A stretch of DNA of 37,376 bases. Origin: Moorena sp. SIO3I8 (GTDB taxonomy: Bacteria > Cyanobacteriota > Cyanobacteriia > Cyanobacteriales > Coleofasciculaceae). The stretch's first letter is position 1; each line of letters begins with the position of its first letter. The stretch is taken from positions 1 through 37,376 of the forward strand of contig NZ_JAAHHW010000066.1 of assembly GCF_010692325.1 (NCBI RefSeq). Reading direction: 5' to 3'. Both the position numbers and the translations under genes were made by a program. This document shows, piece after piece, positions 15,237 to 23,282 of the stretch. Below the pieces are notes generated by a model. That model made no database searches, was not told the origin of the DNA, and saw nothing but the letters and a program-made list of their open reading frames with translations.

Positions 15237-17486
15237 TTACGCAGTATTTATCAAAGATAATAACGGACCATTCTGCTCTGTGCCACTAACCGCTAATTCG
15301 CTATGACACAAGTAAACCCGCTCTGTAACTCTACCGAATAAATCTCGCAAAATTCGCTCTAATCGCTGTTGATCAGCTTGGACTTTATCTTCCTCTGTCC
15401 AAGGACGTCCAGACCATTCCTTTAGAAATAGATGAGCTCCGAAAAGGGTAGCTGCACCACCACTGAGCCAGAGGGAAGAACCGGCATCTAACCAAAAGTG
15501 CCAACGGTGGCAGCGGCGAGCGGCACGGTATTGGAAAATAGTAGCGAGGGTGACGGCATTGGTAGCTGTGGGTAGGCGGCGGACGGGATAGGGATTAGCA
15601 GTAACGGTGCCACGACGTAGCATCAGAATGAATTGGGCGATAATTTGGGTGGAACGCTGACGGTTAGACGGTTGTTGCTTGGTTTGGCTGGAATCATCCA
15701 CCTTCAACTCTTTCCCCAGGCGTCCATTCACTTCCCAGTAGTGTTGAGCGGTTTCCATCAGTTCCCGCAGTGCTGCTAGCTGTTCATAGGCAAGATTAGA
15801 GCCATGCCACAAAAATTTCTGAATAGCGCGGTCGAAAACTACCAGGCACGAAGGAATCAGACCCTGTTGTTGTTGCTCGCGCTGTAGTTCTAACCATTGG
15901 AAAATCTCTGAGTAGGCAGTGGTTGCCTGATGCCCTAACCTATCCCAGCGAGGAAACGACTCCACTGGTAACAGACGAGGTTGCTCAGGATCAGGAGCAT
16001 AGCAGTGATCCGCTAATAAACCAGCACGGACAGGGTCAATTAGGGTTCCCGGTTGCAGATTTGAACTCTCAACCTTCAACCTTTCAACCTTCAACCTTTC
16101 AACATTCAACCTTTCAACATTCAACCTTTCAACATTCAACCTTTCAACATTCAACCTTTCACCCTTCAACTCCTGCACTTGTGGTTGGCTACTGAGTACT
16201 ACCAGCATTTGTGCGATCGCATCTCGATTCACTAACCGTCCCAAGCCAGGATACACTAGCGCTAGTAGGGTTAGTAATCCCTGAACCATCGGTGAGCTAA
16301 TTAATGGGCGCTGGTCATTGAGGGGTTCGACAGCAATACCTTGGTTAGTCAGGATTTCCGTTAAGGTGTAGCGTGCGATCGCATCTAGACCTGGAGCAAT
16401 GATCGCTATTTCACCAGGCTGCACTTGCCCAGACTTCACCGCTTGACTAATCACCCCAGCCGTTTGCTGCAACAGTTGAGCACGGGAGGTGGTTTGAATC
16501 GATTGGATAGACTCAGGTATATCATCAATAAACATGGAATTAGTAATTAATTCCACTACTGTGTTTGCCAATTCAACCGGCATTGCATCGATCGATAAAT
16601 CCGGTAAGATTTCCACCAAGCAACGGGATGCCAAATCCGCTAGATAATTGGGGTCAGCATTAAGGCCCAAGCGTACCTGTCCATTAGGATTAAAGCTAAA
16701 AGCTCCCACAGCCCCTTGATTGAGTAGAGTCTCAAATAAATCCCGAGCGATCGCAGGATAGTCATCCACATCATCCGCCAGCACTGCCTGATACCGCTGC
16801 TGCAAATACTGCTGATAAGTGGGGTCTGGCAACAAATACCGCCAATACAGTTCAGCAATAATCCCGTAGGTTAATAATCCCCTCTCTAGACACCAGCTTC
16901 GCCACTCTAGCAACAGCTTTCCCACCGTTGACCAAAGTTTCGGGTTTCCTTCCTCCTCTGGAATCCCGACCGTTAACATGTGGGGAATGTCTTCAACAGG
17001 TATCCCACTCACTGCTGCTAATTGTAACAAGTCCAGGAGCCGACGAACTCTAGTGTAATCATTCCCCCCTGGCAGTTGTAGTAGATCATTATCCAGGTCA
17101 GTACGCCAGTGCTGGGTGGCTAAGTCCTGCTCAGTCTCAGGACGCAATCGCAACGGAAACTGTGCCTTGATATCCAATCGCCCAATTAACAAGGGCCAAA
17201 ATAGCATTACCTCATCTTGGAAAAAACCTAAAGGTGTCTTGGAAAGTACTGGATACCGTCCCCGGATCACCTCTGTGAGCCGATCCGCCAGCTCACGCCG
17301 ATTATCGTCATTAGCCGCAAACACTAAAATTCCTGGGGCTTTTGAGGGAGTTCTTTGATATCTTGAACTCGAATTTGGGTTTGACCAATCCAGTCCTCCT
17401 TCAACCCATTGGTAAAACTGACTCACAAGGCGAGTTGTTTTGCCAGTGCGAGTTGAGCCAATGATCCACAGTGAATTTTGAGCCAC
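15237..17486 (-). CDS. RecB/UvrD-like SF1 helicase-family protein (749 aa)
   Basis: The protein starts with a Walker A motif, IIGSTRTGKTTRL (Gly10-Thr17). A probable Walker B/DEAD-equivalent VLADDVDDYP lies near 235-244, and a helicase-like strand GEIAIIAPG at 358-366. The C-terminal segment AVTLATIFQYRAARRCHRWHF aligns with the motif V/VI area of RecB/UvrD-type enzymes, although the classical QxxR motif is not obvious. A nuclease motif is not visible. Cyanobacterial relatives are usually annotated only as recombinase-family proteins. A peculiar insert at 443-472 consists of six ERLNV/ERLKV pentapeptides encoded by a 15-bp repeat. The gene is divergent from pcxA with 117 bases between starts. 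A role in DNA repair or recombination is inference. Confidence 0.75.
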   Translation of the reverse strand: MAQNSLWIIGSTRTGKTTRLVSQFYQWVEGGLDWSNPNSSSRYQRTPSKAPGILVFAANDDNRRELADRLTEVIRGRYPVLSKTPLGFFQDEVMLFWPLLIGRLDIKAQFPLRLRPETEQDLATQHWRTDLDNDLLQLPGGNDYTRVRRLLDLLQLAAVSGIPVEDIPHMLTVGIPEEEGNPKLWSTVGKLLLEWRSWCLERGLLTYGIIAELYWRYLLPDPTYQQYLQQRYQAVLADDVDDYPAIARDLFETLLNQGAVGAFSFNPNGQVRLGLNADPNYLADLASRCLVEILPDLSIDAMPVELANTVVELITNSMFIDDIPESIQSIQTTSRAQLLQQTAGVISQAVKSGQVQPGEIAIIAPGLDAIARYTLTEILTNQGIAVEPLNDQRPLISSPMVQGLLTLLALVYPGLGRLVNRDAIAQMLVVLSSQPQVQELKGERLNVERLNVERLNVERLNVERLKVERLKVESSNLQPGTLIDPVRAGLLADHCYAPDPEQPRLLPVESFPRWDRLGHQATTAYSEIFQWLELQREQQQQGLIPSCLVVFDRAIQKFLWHGSNLAYEQLAALRELMETAQHYWEVNGRLGKELKVDDSSQTKQQPSNRQRSTQIIAQFILMLRRGTVTANPYPVRRLPTATNAVTLATIFQYRAARRCHRWHFWLDAGSSLWLSGGAATLFGAHLFLKEWSGRPWTEEDKVQADQQRLERILRDLFGRVTERVYLCHSELAVSGTEQNGPLLSLINTA
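16071..16160. repeat. 15-bp in-frame repeat (ERLNV x6) inside the helicase gene
   Basis: Six units read CATTCAACCTTTCAA or CCTTCAACCTTTCAA on the plus strand. Each can be read as an octamer plus the heptamer CTTTCAA, the same heptamer found extragenically at 22171-22209. Because 15 is divisible by three, the frame is kept. Confidence 0.92.
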
Positions 17487-17603
17487 AAAATTTTTCTTTA
17501 GGTAATTTGCTATTATAGCACAACTAGGATGTAAGAGTTCTAGGAATAATTAGGTGTAAGAATGCACCCCTTAGATGTTGAGAGTATGATCCTAGAGAAT
17601 TGA

Positions 17604-18995
17604 ATGAATCTTCAAACTATCTTACGCACAGCTAGACAATGGTTCTTCAATACACCAGAGAGAGCCTTGGATCAGGCATACAAAGCGGCCCTAAAAATTA
17701 AAGCGATTGAAGATGAATATTTTGGAGGTAAAAAAATCTCCGCCGATACCAGTCAATATAGTAACAGCGTTATTGCCTATTTTGAGGCACAAATTAATAA
17801 ATATATCAAGACTATCAACGTTAGACTAGTAGAATTTAAAACCAGTCGTTCTGTTATAATAAATTATGAATTAACTGGATCTAATCCTATCGAAACTAGT
17901 CAACAACAAGCTAGGCAAAATTATCGGTTATCTGAGTCAATCGACCTCAGCGATCAGCAGTCAATACTTATTGAAAAATTAAATTTTATTGATGAAATTA
18001 TCAACAAGTATGCGGCCCCAAAACCGGAAAAATCCACCGCAGCATTGATTCCCATAGACCAAAAGCCAGATAATCAGATTACTAACTCCAGTCCAAGACA
18101 GGTTATCAACCAAAATTCCAATCTTCGAGAAGCCCCTTATTCGGAATCAGACAACAATTCATCGGTCAATAATCAAGGAGCTAACTCCAAGAAAGTAACG
18201 GATAAAACCGGTGTATTACCTAGGTCAATTGTAGGGACGGTCAAAAGAATTCAGCAGGAACTCGATCCACGAGCTGAAGATAAAGTTGTCAAAACCTTTC
18301 GTCGGTCTCAACGTAAAACCGTAATCTCTATTAAGTTTATCCTAATTTTAACTATTGTTCCTATTTTAACCCATCAAATTTCTAAAACGTTTCTAGTTAG
18401 TCCCATAGTTGATCACTTTAGAAGTAACCATGAATCAGCTATTTTTTTAAATTATGAGATGGAAGAAGAAGCTCTGATAGAGTTAAAAAAATTTGAAGAA
18501 GAACTCCACTTTAAAAGCTTACTGGGGTTTACTCCTAAACTATCTGAGGAGGAGATGGAAGAAGAGATTAAGCATAAAGCTAACGAACTGGCAGAAGACT
18601 ATTATAATCAAGGATCTAATGCCATTAAAAATATTTTTGCTGACATTATAGCTCTAGTTGCTTTTGCCTTAGTTATCATGAACAGCAAGCGAGATGTAAT
18701 TATTTTAAAATCTTTTATGGATGATATTATCTATGGACTGAGTGATAGTGCCAAAGCCTTTATCATTATTTTGTTTACCGATATGTTTGTAGGATTCCAC
18801 TCTCCCCACGGTTGGGAAGTAATCCTAGAAGCCGTATCCCGACATTTAGGAATACCAGAAAGTCGAGAGTTTATATTTTTGTTTATTGCCACATTTCCAG
18901 TTATCTTGGATTCGGTTATCAAATATTGGATTTTCCGCTATCTGAATCGGATATCTCCTTCAGCAGTAGCTACCTATCGCACGATGAATGAATAA
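17604..18995 (+). CDS. pcxA: Proton extrusion protein PcxA (CemA family, 463 aa)
   Basis: This is an inner-membrane protein of the PcxA/CotA/CemA family, needed in cyanobacteria for light-driven Na+-dependent proton extrusion and linked to CO2 uptake. Residues 1-130 form the conserved helical N-terminal part (RTARQWFFNTPERALDQAYK, IKAIEDEYFGG). Residues 140-215 are a low-complexity Ser/Asn/Gln linker. The C-terminal part contains about four membrane helices (roughly 243-262, 343-362, 375-393, 428-446) with the conserved FLVSPIVDHFR and FHSPHGWE segments. The length agrees with cyanobacterial PcxA; chloroplast CemA is shorter. It is divergent from the helicase gene and shares its short promoter gap. 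Confidence 0.93.
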   Translation: MNLQTILRTARQWFFNTPERALDQAYKAALKIKAIEDEYFGGKKISADTSQYSNSVIAYFEAQINKYIKTINVRLVEFKTSRSVIINYELTGSNPIETSQQQARQNYRLSESIDLSDQQSILIEKLNFIDEIINKYAAPKPEKSTAALIPIDQKPDNQITNSSPRQVINQNSNLREAPYSESDNNSSVNNQGANSKKVTDKTGVLPRSIVGTVKRIQQELDPRAEDKVVKTFRRSQRKTVISIKFILILTIVPILTHQISKTFLVSPIVDHFRSNHESAIFLNYEMEEEALIELKKFEEELHFKSLLGFTPKLSEEEMEEEIKHKANELAEDYYNQGSNAIKNIFADIIALVAFALVIMNSKRDVIILKSFMDDIIYGLSDSAKAFIIILFTDMFVGFHSPHGWEVILEAVSRHLGIPESREFIFLFIATFPVILDSVIKYWIFRYLNRISPSAVATYRTMNE

Positions 18996-19034
18996 TAATA
19001 TACCAGTCGAAGTAAAGGTTAAGACATGTTTCTG

Positions 19035-19062
19035 TTCCCTACTCCCTACTCCCTACTCCCTC
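19035..19062. repeat. Heptamer array, unit CCCTACT
   Basis: Four tandem 7-base units lie between the convergent pcxA and YdcF-like genes. Confidence 0.85.
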
Positions 19063-19099
19063 ACCCAATTAATAATTGCTATAGCAATTTTGGCAATAT

Positions 19100-19747
19100 T
19101 CAAACTTTCAAACTTACAACTTGAGCATAGAGATAAGCGATTGTTTCAGACATGATTGACCGCACTCCTTGACTAGAAACCCACCACTGTTTTGGTTCAT
19201 AGTCAAGGGAATTAGCAGCTATTGCTCCAACTTTAATCTCAGGACCAAGAACTTGCTTAAATAGCATCCAACTTCTGCGAGTATGAACATCAAATGAATA
19301 AAGATTAATAGACTTGATTGATTCATCTGAGGTTAATAGCCACTCCCGTAACGCCTGAGCCGATGCTAACGTACGATTTACATTAACATCTGGTGCTGGA
19401 ACAGCAACTAGTTTATCTGGCTCAAAACCCAGTGCGATAAACGTTGCCGCAGTCAATTCAGCATAGCTTTTATACTCTGACAGATAATATCCTTTACGCA
19501 GAGGAAGGCCAGTGGTGATTATTTTTTGATAATTACCCCGATCAAATTCTTCCATGGCACCTTTTAAGGCATAGTCCGGTAGCCATCCTTCTACTACTAA
19601 TGCATCAGCGTTAATGGGAGAAGTAATCGATAAAAATGGGTGGATATGAGTTAACATAAAGAGACTACAGGTAATAATCAAAAAAGTATTCACAAACCAT
19701 CCTTGAACCGTTAAACCCCACTGTTTTCGCCTACATACTAAACGCAT
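19100..19747 (-). CDS. YdcF/ElyC/SanA-family (DUF218-like) membrane protein (215 aa)
   Basis: An N-terminal membrane anchor (about residues 16-34) follows a basic RLVCRRKQ start. The remaining domain fits the DUF218 fold. ADALVVEGWLPDYALKGAMEEFDRG is the first strand-helix, IITTGLPLRKG follows, then VNRTLASAQALREWL (the conserved N-T-x-x-x-A helix) and SFDVHTRRSWMLF (conserved H-x-x-R). In enterobacteria relatives act in envelope maturation and in the fate of lipid-linked sugar precursors. Cyanobacterial copies often sit near polysaccharide genes, as here a few kilobases from the BY-kinase and GDP-fucose genes. It is encoded alone. The exact substrate is unknown. Confidence 0.8.
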   Translation of the reverse strand: MRLVCRRKQWGLTVQGWFVNTFLIITCSLFMLTHIHPFLSITSPINADALVVEGWLPDYALKGAMEEFDRGNYQKIITTGLPLRKGYYLSEYKSYAELTAATFIALGFEPDKLVAVPAPDVNVNRTLASAQALREWLLTSDESIKSINLYSFDVHTRRSWMLFKQVLGPEIKVGAIAANSLDYEPKQWWVSSQGVRSIMSETIAYLYAQVVSLKV

Positions 19748-20579
19748 GATTGGGACTTTTAATGAAAAATTATCTCGTCAATAGTCACTAGTCATTAGTA
19801 ACCACAAATAAATGATATTGTGGTCACTAATGTACGGTATAGTCTACGGTAGAGAAAACCGTGGTCACCTAATCACTGATGACTAATAATCACTGATGAC
19901 TAATAAGGTCTATAGCGCTTTTTAAGCTAGTAAGGTACAATTTTTTGGGTTTATAGGGAGCAGGGACTGAGGCCGTGGGCCACGCGGGGCGCGTTCGGAG
20001 CAGGGAGCAGTAAAGTCAGAAGAAAGAAAAGGTAAAAAATCCGGTGTACCTCATTAGGCTAAAAACCGCTATAGAGCATCTCACTTTTCTAGTACTTACC
20101 AATCAAAGTCCCATCTGTCCGGATTATTTGAAAAAGGATGATCGTCAGTCCCCTTGCTTCCTTCGTTTATAGTCTTGTTTTTTGGTAATTCGTAAAATCA
20201 CTAGCAGCTTATTAATTTCCTACACGTTTGTAAGCATTCAGCCGTCAGCTGTCAGCTATCATGCTTAAAATAAACCTCGTTCCCGTAGCGTGCCCATCGC
20301 GCAAACAGGAGATTTAATAGTTCGAGATTAATGAAAATTGGAGTAAGCATTCAGCAGTCAGCGGTCAGTGGTCAGCTTATTTGATGCAAAAGCACCGATT
20401 AGTAGCCTGAGCACAGACCTTTGGCTGATAACTGATAACTGATAGCTGATAGCTGATAACTGATAGCTGATAACTGATAGCTGATAACTGATAGCTGATA
20501 GCTGATAACTGATAGCTGATAACTGATAGCTGATAACTGATAGCTGATAGCTGATAGCTTATAGCTTATAGCTTATAGC
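19748..20579. other. 832-bp gene-free, repeat-dense region
   Basis: Tandem AATCACTGATGACTAAT copies lie near 19870-19905, with members of the CGCTACGCG-type palindrome family near 19970 and 20280. GGTCAGT-like units lie near 20360 and a long heptamer array at 20420-20579. A possible minus-strand coding relic at 20096-20197 is discussed separately. No intact gene was seen. Confidence 0.6.
20420..20579. repeat. Long heptamer array, units CTGATAG/CTGATAA/CTTATAG (about 22 copies)
   Basis: The array is made of mixed 7-base units whose third type (CTTATAG) occupies only the gene-proximal end, so the array has directional structure. It directly abuts the stop codon of the DUF2301 gene; the TTACAC that encodes the last Val and stop looks like a mutated unit. 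Confidence 0.93.
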
Positions 20580-21233
20580 TTACACACGCTTCTTTTTGAG
20601 ATACTCAAAAACCGACTTATCACCAATATCATCTGGAATCGGTTGCAATACTTTACGCAGGGCAAACACCATAAACAAAACCGCCCAGAGTCCTAGCAGA
20701 ATCATCTCCCAATCTGTAGACCAAAATCCAACTATATGTCCCAGTAACAGCATGGGTACTAGGGGAGTTAGGAATTTAGTTTCCAAGCGATTAAAGCAAA
20801 ATGCTTCCTTGAAATAAATTCCGGTTAACGCTGCAAAGGTAAAACCAATTCCGAATAGAGAAATAGGATGGTTATAAATGTATAGAGCAAGGGGCTCATT
20901 GCTGGAAAATGCCAGTGCAATTGAGGCAATGCAACCGATGCCCCAAAAGATTTGTAGTAGGCGGTGCAGGGGGGCTAGATAAATATGAATGGTGACTAAG
21001 CTAACCCCTAGGGCAAGGCAGAATAAGCCATAAAGAGGAGTCAGGACATTTAAAATACTTGGGCTAGCTCCTCGCAATAGAATTAAATTACTGGCGATCG
21101 CAAAGCTCAAGGCTGCTACCACTAAGCCAGCGCGGTAGATAACTACGCCAATGCGATCGCTTTCGGTAATGGTAAATTCGCCAAACTGACCTTGGTAAAC
21201 TACCGGTTCAGATGGTTGTAGTGATGTGGTCAT
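20580..21233 (-). CDS. DUF2301 integral membrane protein (217 aa)
   Basis: After a soluble N-terminus (YQGQFGEFTITESDRIGVVIYR) six hydrophobic helices follow, with FGIGFTFAALTGIYFKEAFCF around 145-165 as the best conserved block. This pattern fits DUF2301, a cyanobacterial/plastid membrane family of unknown function. The product would sit in the plasma or thylakoid membrane. Its start lies 36 bases after the stop of the SAM hydrolase gene on the same strand, so the two are probably co-transcribed. An AGGA about 7 bases before the ATG supports the start. No enzymatic residues are evident. Confidence 0.85.
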   Translation of the reverse strand: MTTSLQPSEPVVYQGQFGEFTITESDRIGVVIYRAGLVVAALSFAIASNLILLRGASPSILNVLTPLYGLFCLALGVSLVTIHIYLAPLHRLLQIFWGIGCIASIALAFSSNEPLALYIYNHPISLFGIGFTFAALTGIYFKEAFCFNRLETKFLTPLVPMLLLGHIVGFWSTDWEMILLGLWAVLFMVFALRKVLQPIPDDIGDKSVFEYLKKKRV

Positions 21234-21269
21234 AATATCCTGGAAAGGAACTCGGTACTAATTATTATT

Positions 21270-22061
21270 CTAATTTTTAATGCTTAATTCCACTTTATCT
21301 CCCCAATCCAGCTGTAATTGAGACTTAGCACTCCCACCGTTAACAGCGATTTCCACCCAACCATGACTACCAATTAGGGCAACGAACTCTCCAAGTTGGC
21401 AATTGCTATAGGTTTGAGTATGGGGGATAATGCGATCGCTTATCTTAACAGACCAAGTTTTGCCATCAACCTCAGCCCCTGGGATATTAGTGATTAAATT
21501 GCCAAAATGGTCAACATATTGGATAGAACCAATCATCCCATCATCGGTTAGTGTTTTTGTTGGTATATCTAGCATTACCAAAGTGTTTGGCTCAATTACC
21601 TCTCCCAAGCTTTCGATTGCTAAGCCACTAGCCAAGTGAGCTCCAACACTAGCAAAGATATCTCGACCATGAAACGTAGTGCTAGGGTTTATCGTGCGCC
21701 AGTAGGCTGAGTTGGTTAGCTCAACTGCTGCCATGACTGGGTATTGCTCCAAAACTCCACTGAATAGCCCATTATCTGGACCAACTAAGAAACCCTGTGA
21801 AAGTTGGATAGCGATCGCTCTTCGGTGACTGCCGACTCCTGGATCAACCACCGCCACATGAACTGTCCCCGCTGGAAAGTAGGGATAGGCATTGATCAAA
21901 TTAAACCGAGCAGCAGCTAGGTTTTGAGGGGGGATTTGGTGAGTCAGGTCTACTATACTCAAAGTTGGGTTAATTTGGGCAATGACACCCTTCATCACAC
22001 CCACATAAACATCTTGTAAGCCAAAATCACTCAGCAGAGTAATAATCCGATTGTGAGGCAT
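21270..22061 (-). CDS. S-adenosyl-L-methionine hydrolase (SAM hydroxide adenosyltransferase, DUF62; 263 aa)
   Basis: This family splits SAM with water to adenosine and L-methionine and is related to the fluorinase and chlorinase. The sequence shows LLSDFGLQDVYVGVMKG (10-24), VVDPGVGSHRRAIA (71-84) and GPDNGLF (94-100). TTFHGRDIF (128-136) completes the known Asp-Arg-His triad as Asp73, Arg80 and His131. The C-terminal beta domain has YVDHFGNLITNI. The length is normal. It is the first gene of a two-gene unit with DUF2301. It ends LSIKN and stop, the same tail seen at two array-terminated genes, although no array remains here. The physiological reason for SAM hydrolysis is not known from context. 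Confidence 0.9.
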   Translation of the reverse strand: MPHNRIITLLSDFGLQDVYVGVMKGVIAQINPTLSIVDLTHQIPPQNLAAARFNLINAYPYFPAGTVHVAVVDPGVGSHRRAIAIQLSQGFLVGPDNGLFSGVLEQYPVMAAVELTNSAYWRTINPSTTFHGRDIFASVGAHLASGLAIESLGEVIEPNTLVMLDIPTKTLTDDGMIGSIQYVDHFGNLITNIPGAEVDGKTWSVKISDRIIPHTQTYSNCQLGEFVALIGSHGWVEIAVNGGSAKSQLQLDWGDKVELSIKN

Positions 22062-22170
22062 GGTTATCTCAAATCCAGTTGACTGATTATCATATCCCTT
22101 CTCGGGTAATCGGTAATAGGTAATGAGCCAGAATTGGGATAAGCTTCAAAGGCTTCCAACTTTAAACCTT

Positions 22171-22209
22171 AAACTTTCAACTTTCAACTTTCAACTTTCA
22201 ACCGTCAAC
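22171..22209. repeat. Heptamer array, unit CTTTCAA
   Basis: About five 7-base units lie in the 284-bp divergent gap between the SAM hydrolase and DUF1361 genes. The unit equals the heptamer half of the 15-bp repeat inside the helicase gene. Confidence 0.9.
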
Positions 22210-22345
22210 TTAAGGCTTAAGTATGAAGTATGACCTATGAAAGCTCAAGCTCAAAACTCAAAGCTGAACGGATGAGTTAGGATAAGGATTAAATTCAATA
22301 CCACTTAACAAGGCTAATCTACCCTAGAGCAAAGGTTCACTAATC

Positions 22346-22990
22346 ATGTCTATGGACACATTACTGACAGAGGTATGGAAAGCTTGGCATAGCCACAATG
22401 GCTGGATGGCTTGGAATTTGTTTCTAGCATCAATACCATTAGCTCTAAGTTTTTGGCTATTCCGGAGTAAATCTGGCTTACACTCCGGATTATGGTGGAT
22501 AGGTTTAGCAGTTTTTATCCTATTTTTGCCCAATGCGCCCTATCTGCTCACCGATGTGATTCATCTAATTCAAGCCATTCGCCGCAATTACTCAGTATGG
22601 ACCATTACTCTAGTTGTTATTCCCCAACATCTGCTAGTTATCCTAACCGGTTTTGAAGCTTACGTTCTATCTGTGATTAACCTAGGTGAGTATTTGCAGC
22701 AGCGAAGGTTAGGAAAGTTGATATTTTTAGCTGAGTTAATTACTCATGCTCTGTGCGCCTTTGGTATTTATTTAGGACGATTCCAACGGTTCAACAGCTG
22801 GGACTTAGTTGCTCAACCCAGTAGCTTAGCCAAGAGTATGATTCATGATTTAACCTCTAAAGGTCCACTACTAGTAATGGCCGTAACTTTCGTGGTGCTG
22901 ACAGTATTTTACTGGATGATGAAGCAAATAACTTTAGGAATTATGATCAGAATGCGCCACCAACGTTCTGGCAGCGCAGCTTCTGGATAA
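22346..22990 (+). CDS. DUF1361 membrane protein (214 aa)
   Basis: Five to six membrane helices are visible, with LFLPNAPYLLTDVIHL at about 57-72 as the family hallmark and ALCAFGIYLGRFQRFNSWD at about 145-163 as the second conserved block. This fits DUF1361, a bacterial membrane family of unknown role. The C-terminus is short and basic (RMRHQRSGS). It is divergent from the SAM hydrolase. No enzymatic motif is seen and no partner is obvious. Confidence 0.85.
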   Translation: MSMDTLLTEVWKAWHSHNGWMAWNLFLASIPLALSFWLFRSKSGLHSGLWWIGLAVFILFLPNAPYLLTDVIHLIQAIRRNYSVWTITLVVIPQHLLVILTGFEAYVLSVINLGEYLQQRRLGKLIFLAELITHALCAFGIYLGRFQRFNSWDLVAQPSSLAKSMIHDLTSKGPLLVMAVTFVVLTVFYWMMKQITLGIMIRMRHQRSGSAASG

Positions 22991-23061
22991 CAGATTCCTG
23001 GATAACAGATTCACAGCTTCCAAAGTTTTATGGCTGATTACATTCCTAAGCATTCAGCCAT

Positions 23062-23123
23062 CAGCTAAAGGCCTTTGGCCACGCTACGCGAACAGCTAAA
23101 GGCCTTTGGCCACGCTACGCGAA
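23062..23123. repeat. Exact 31-bp tandem duplication of the palindromic family
   Basis: CAGCTAAAGGCCTTTGGCCA, followed by CGCTACGCGAA, occurs twice without change (23062-23092 and 23093-23123), followed by a third partial CAGCTGATGCG. It contains the palindromes AAGGCCTT and GGCC plus the CCACGCTACGCG core. Confidence 0.85.
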
Positions 23124-23282
23124 CAGCTGATGCGCTACTTGAGATGCTAGCAGGCGCTTTAACTGCACGGGGTCGGTACAGAAAAACAAGCAGGGATTTT
23201 CAAGCAACTGTACCAGCACCCCCCTAGCTTATTTACTATATCCCTTTGATTATCTGACAGCTGACGGCTGATAGCTGAATAC

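Noticed and set aside
15923-16195. Plus-strand frame with FQHST repeats
   Set aside because: It is the antisense reading of the ERLNV repeat inside the helicase gene.
20420-20579. CRISPR-like periodic pattern
   Set aside because: Units are contiguous 7-mers with no spacers, no 25-37 bp repeats and no cas genes nearby.
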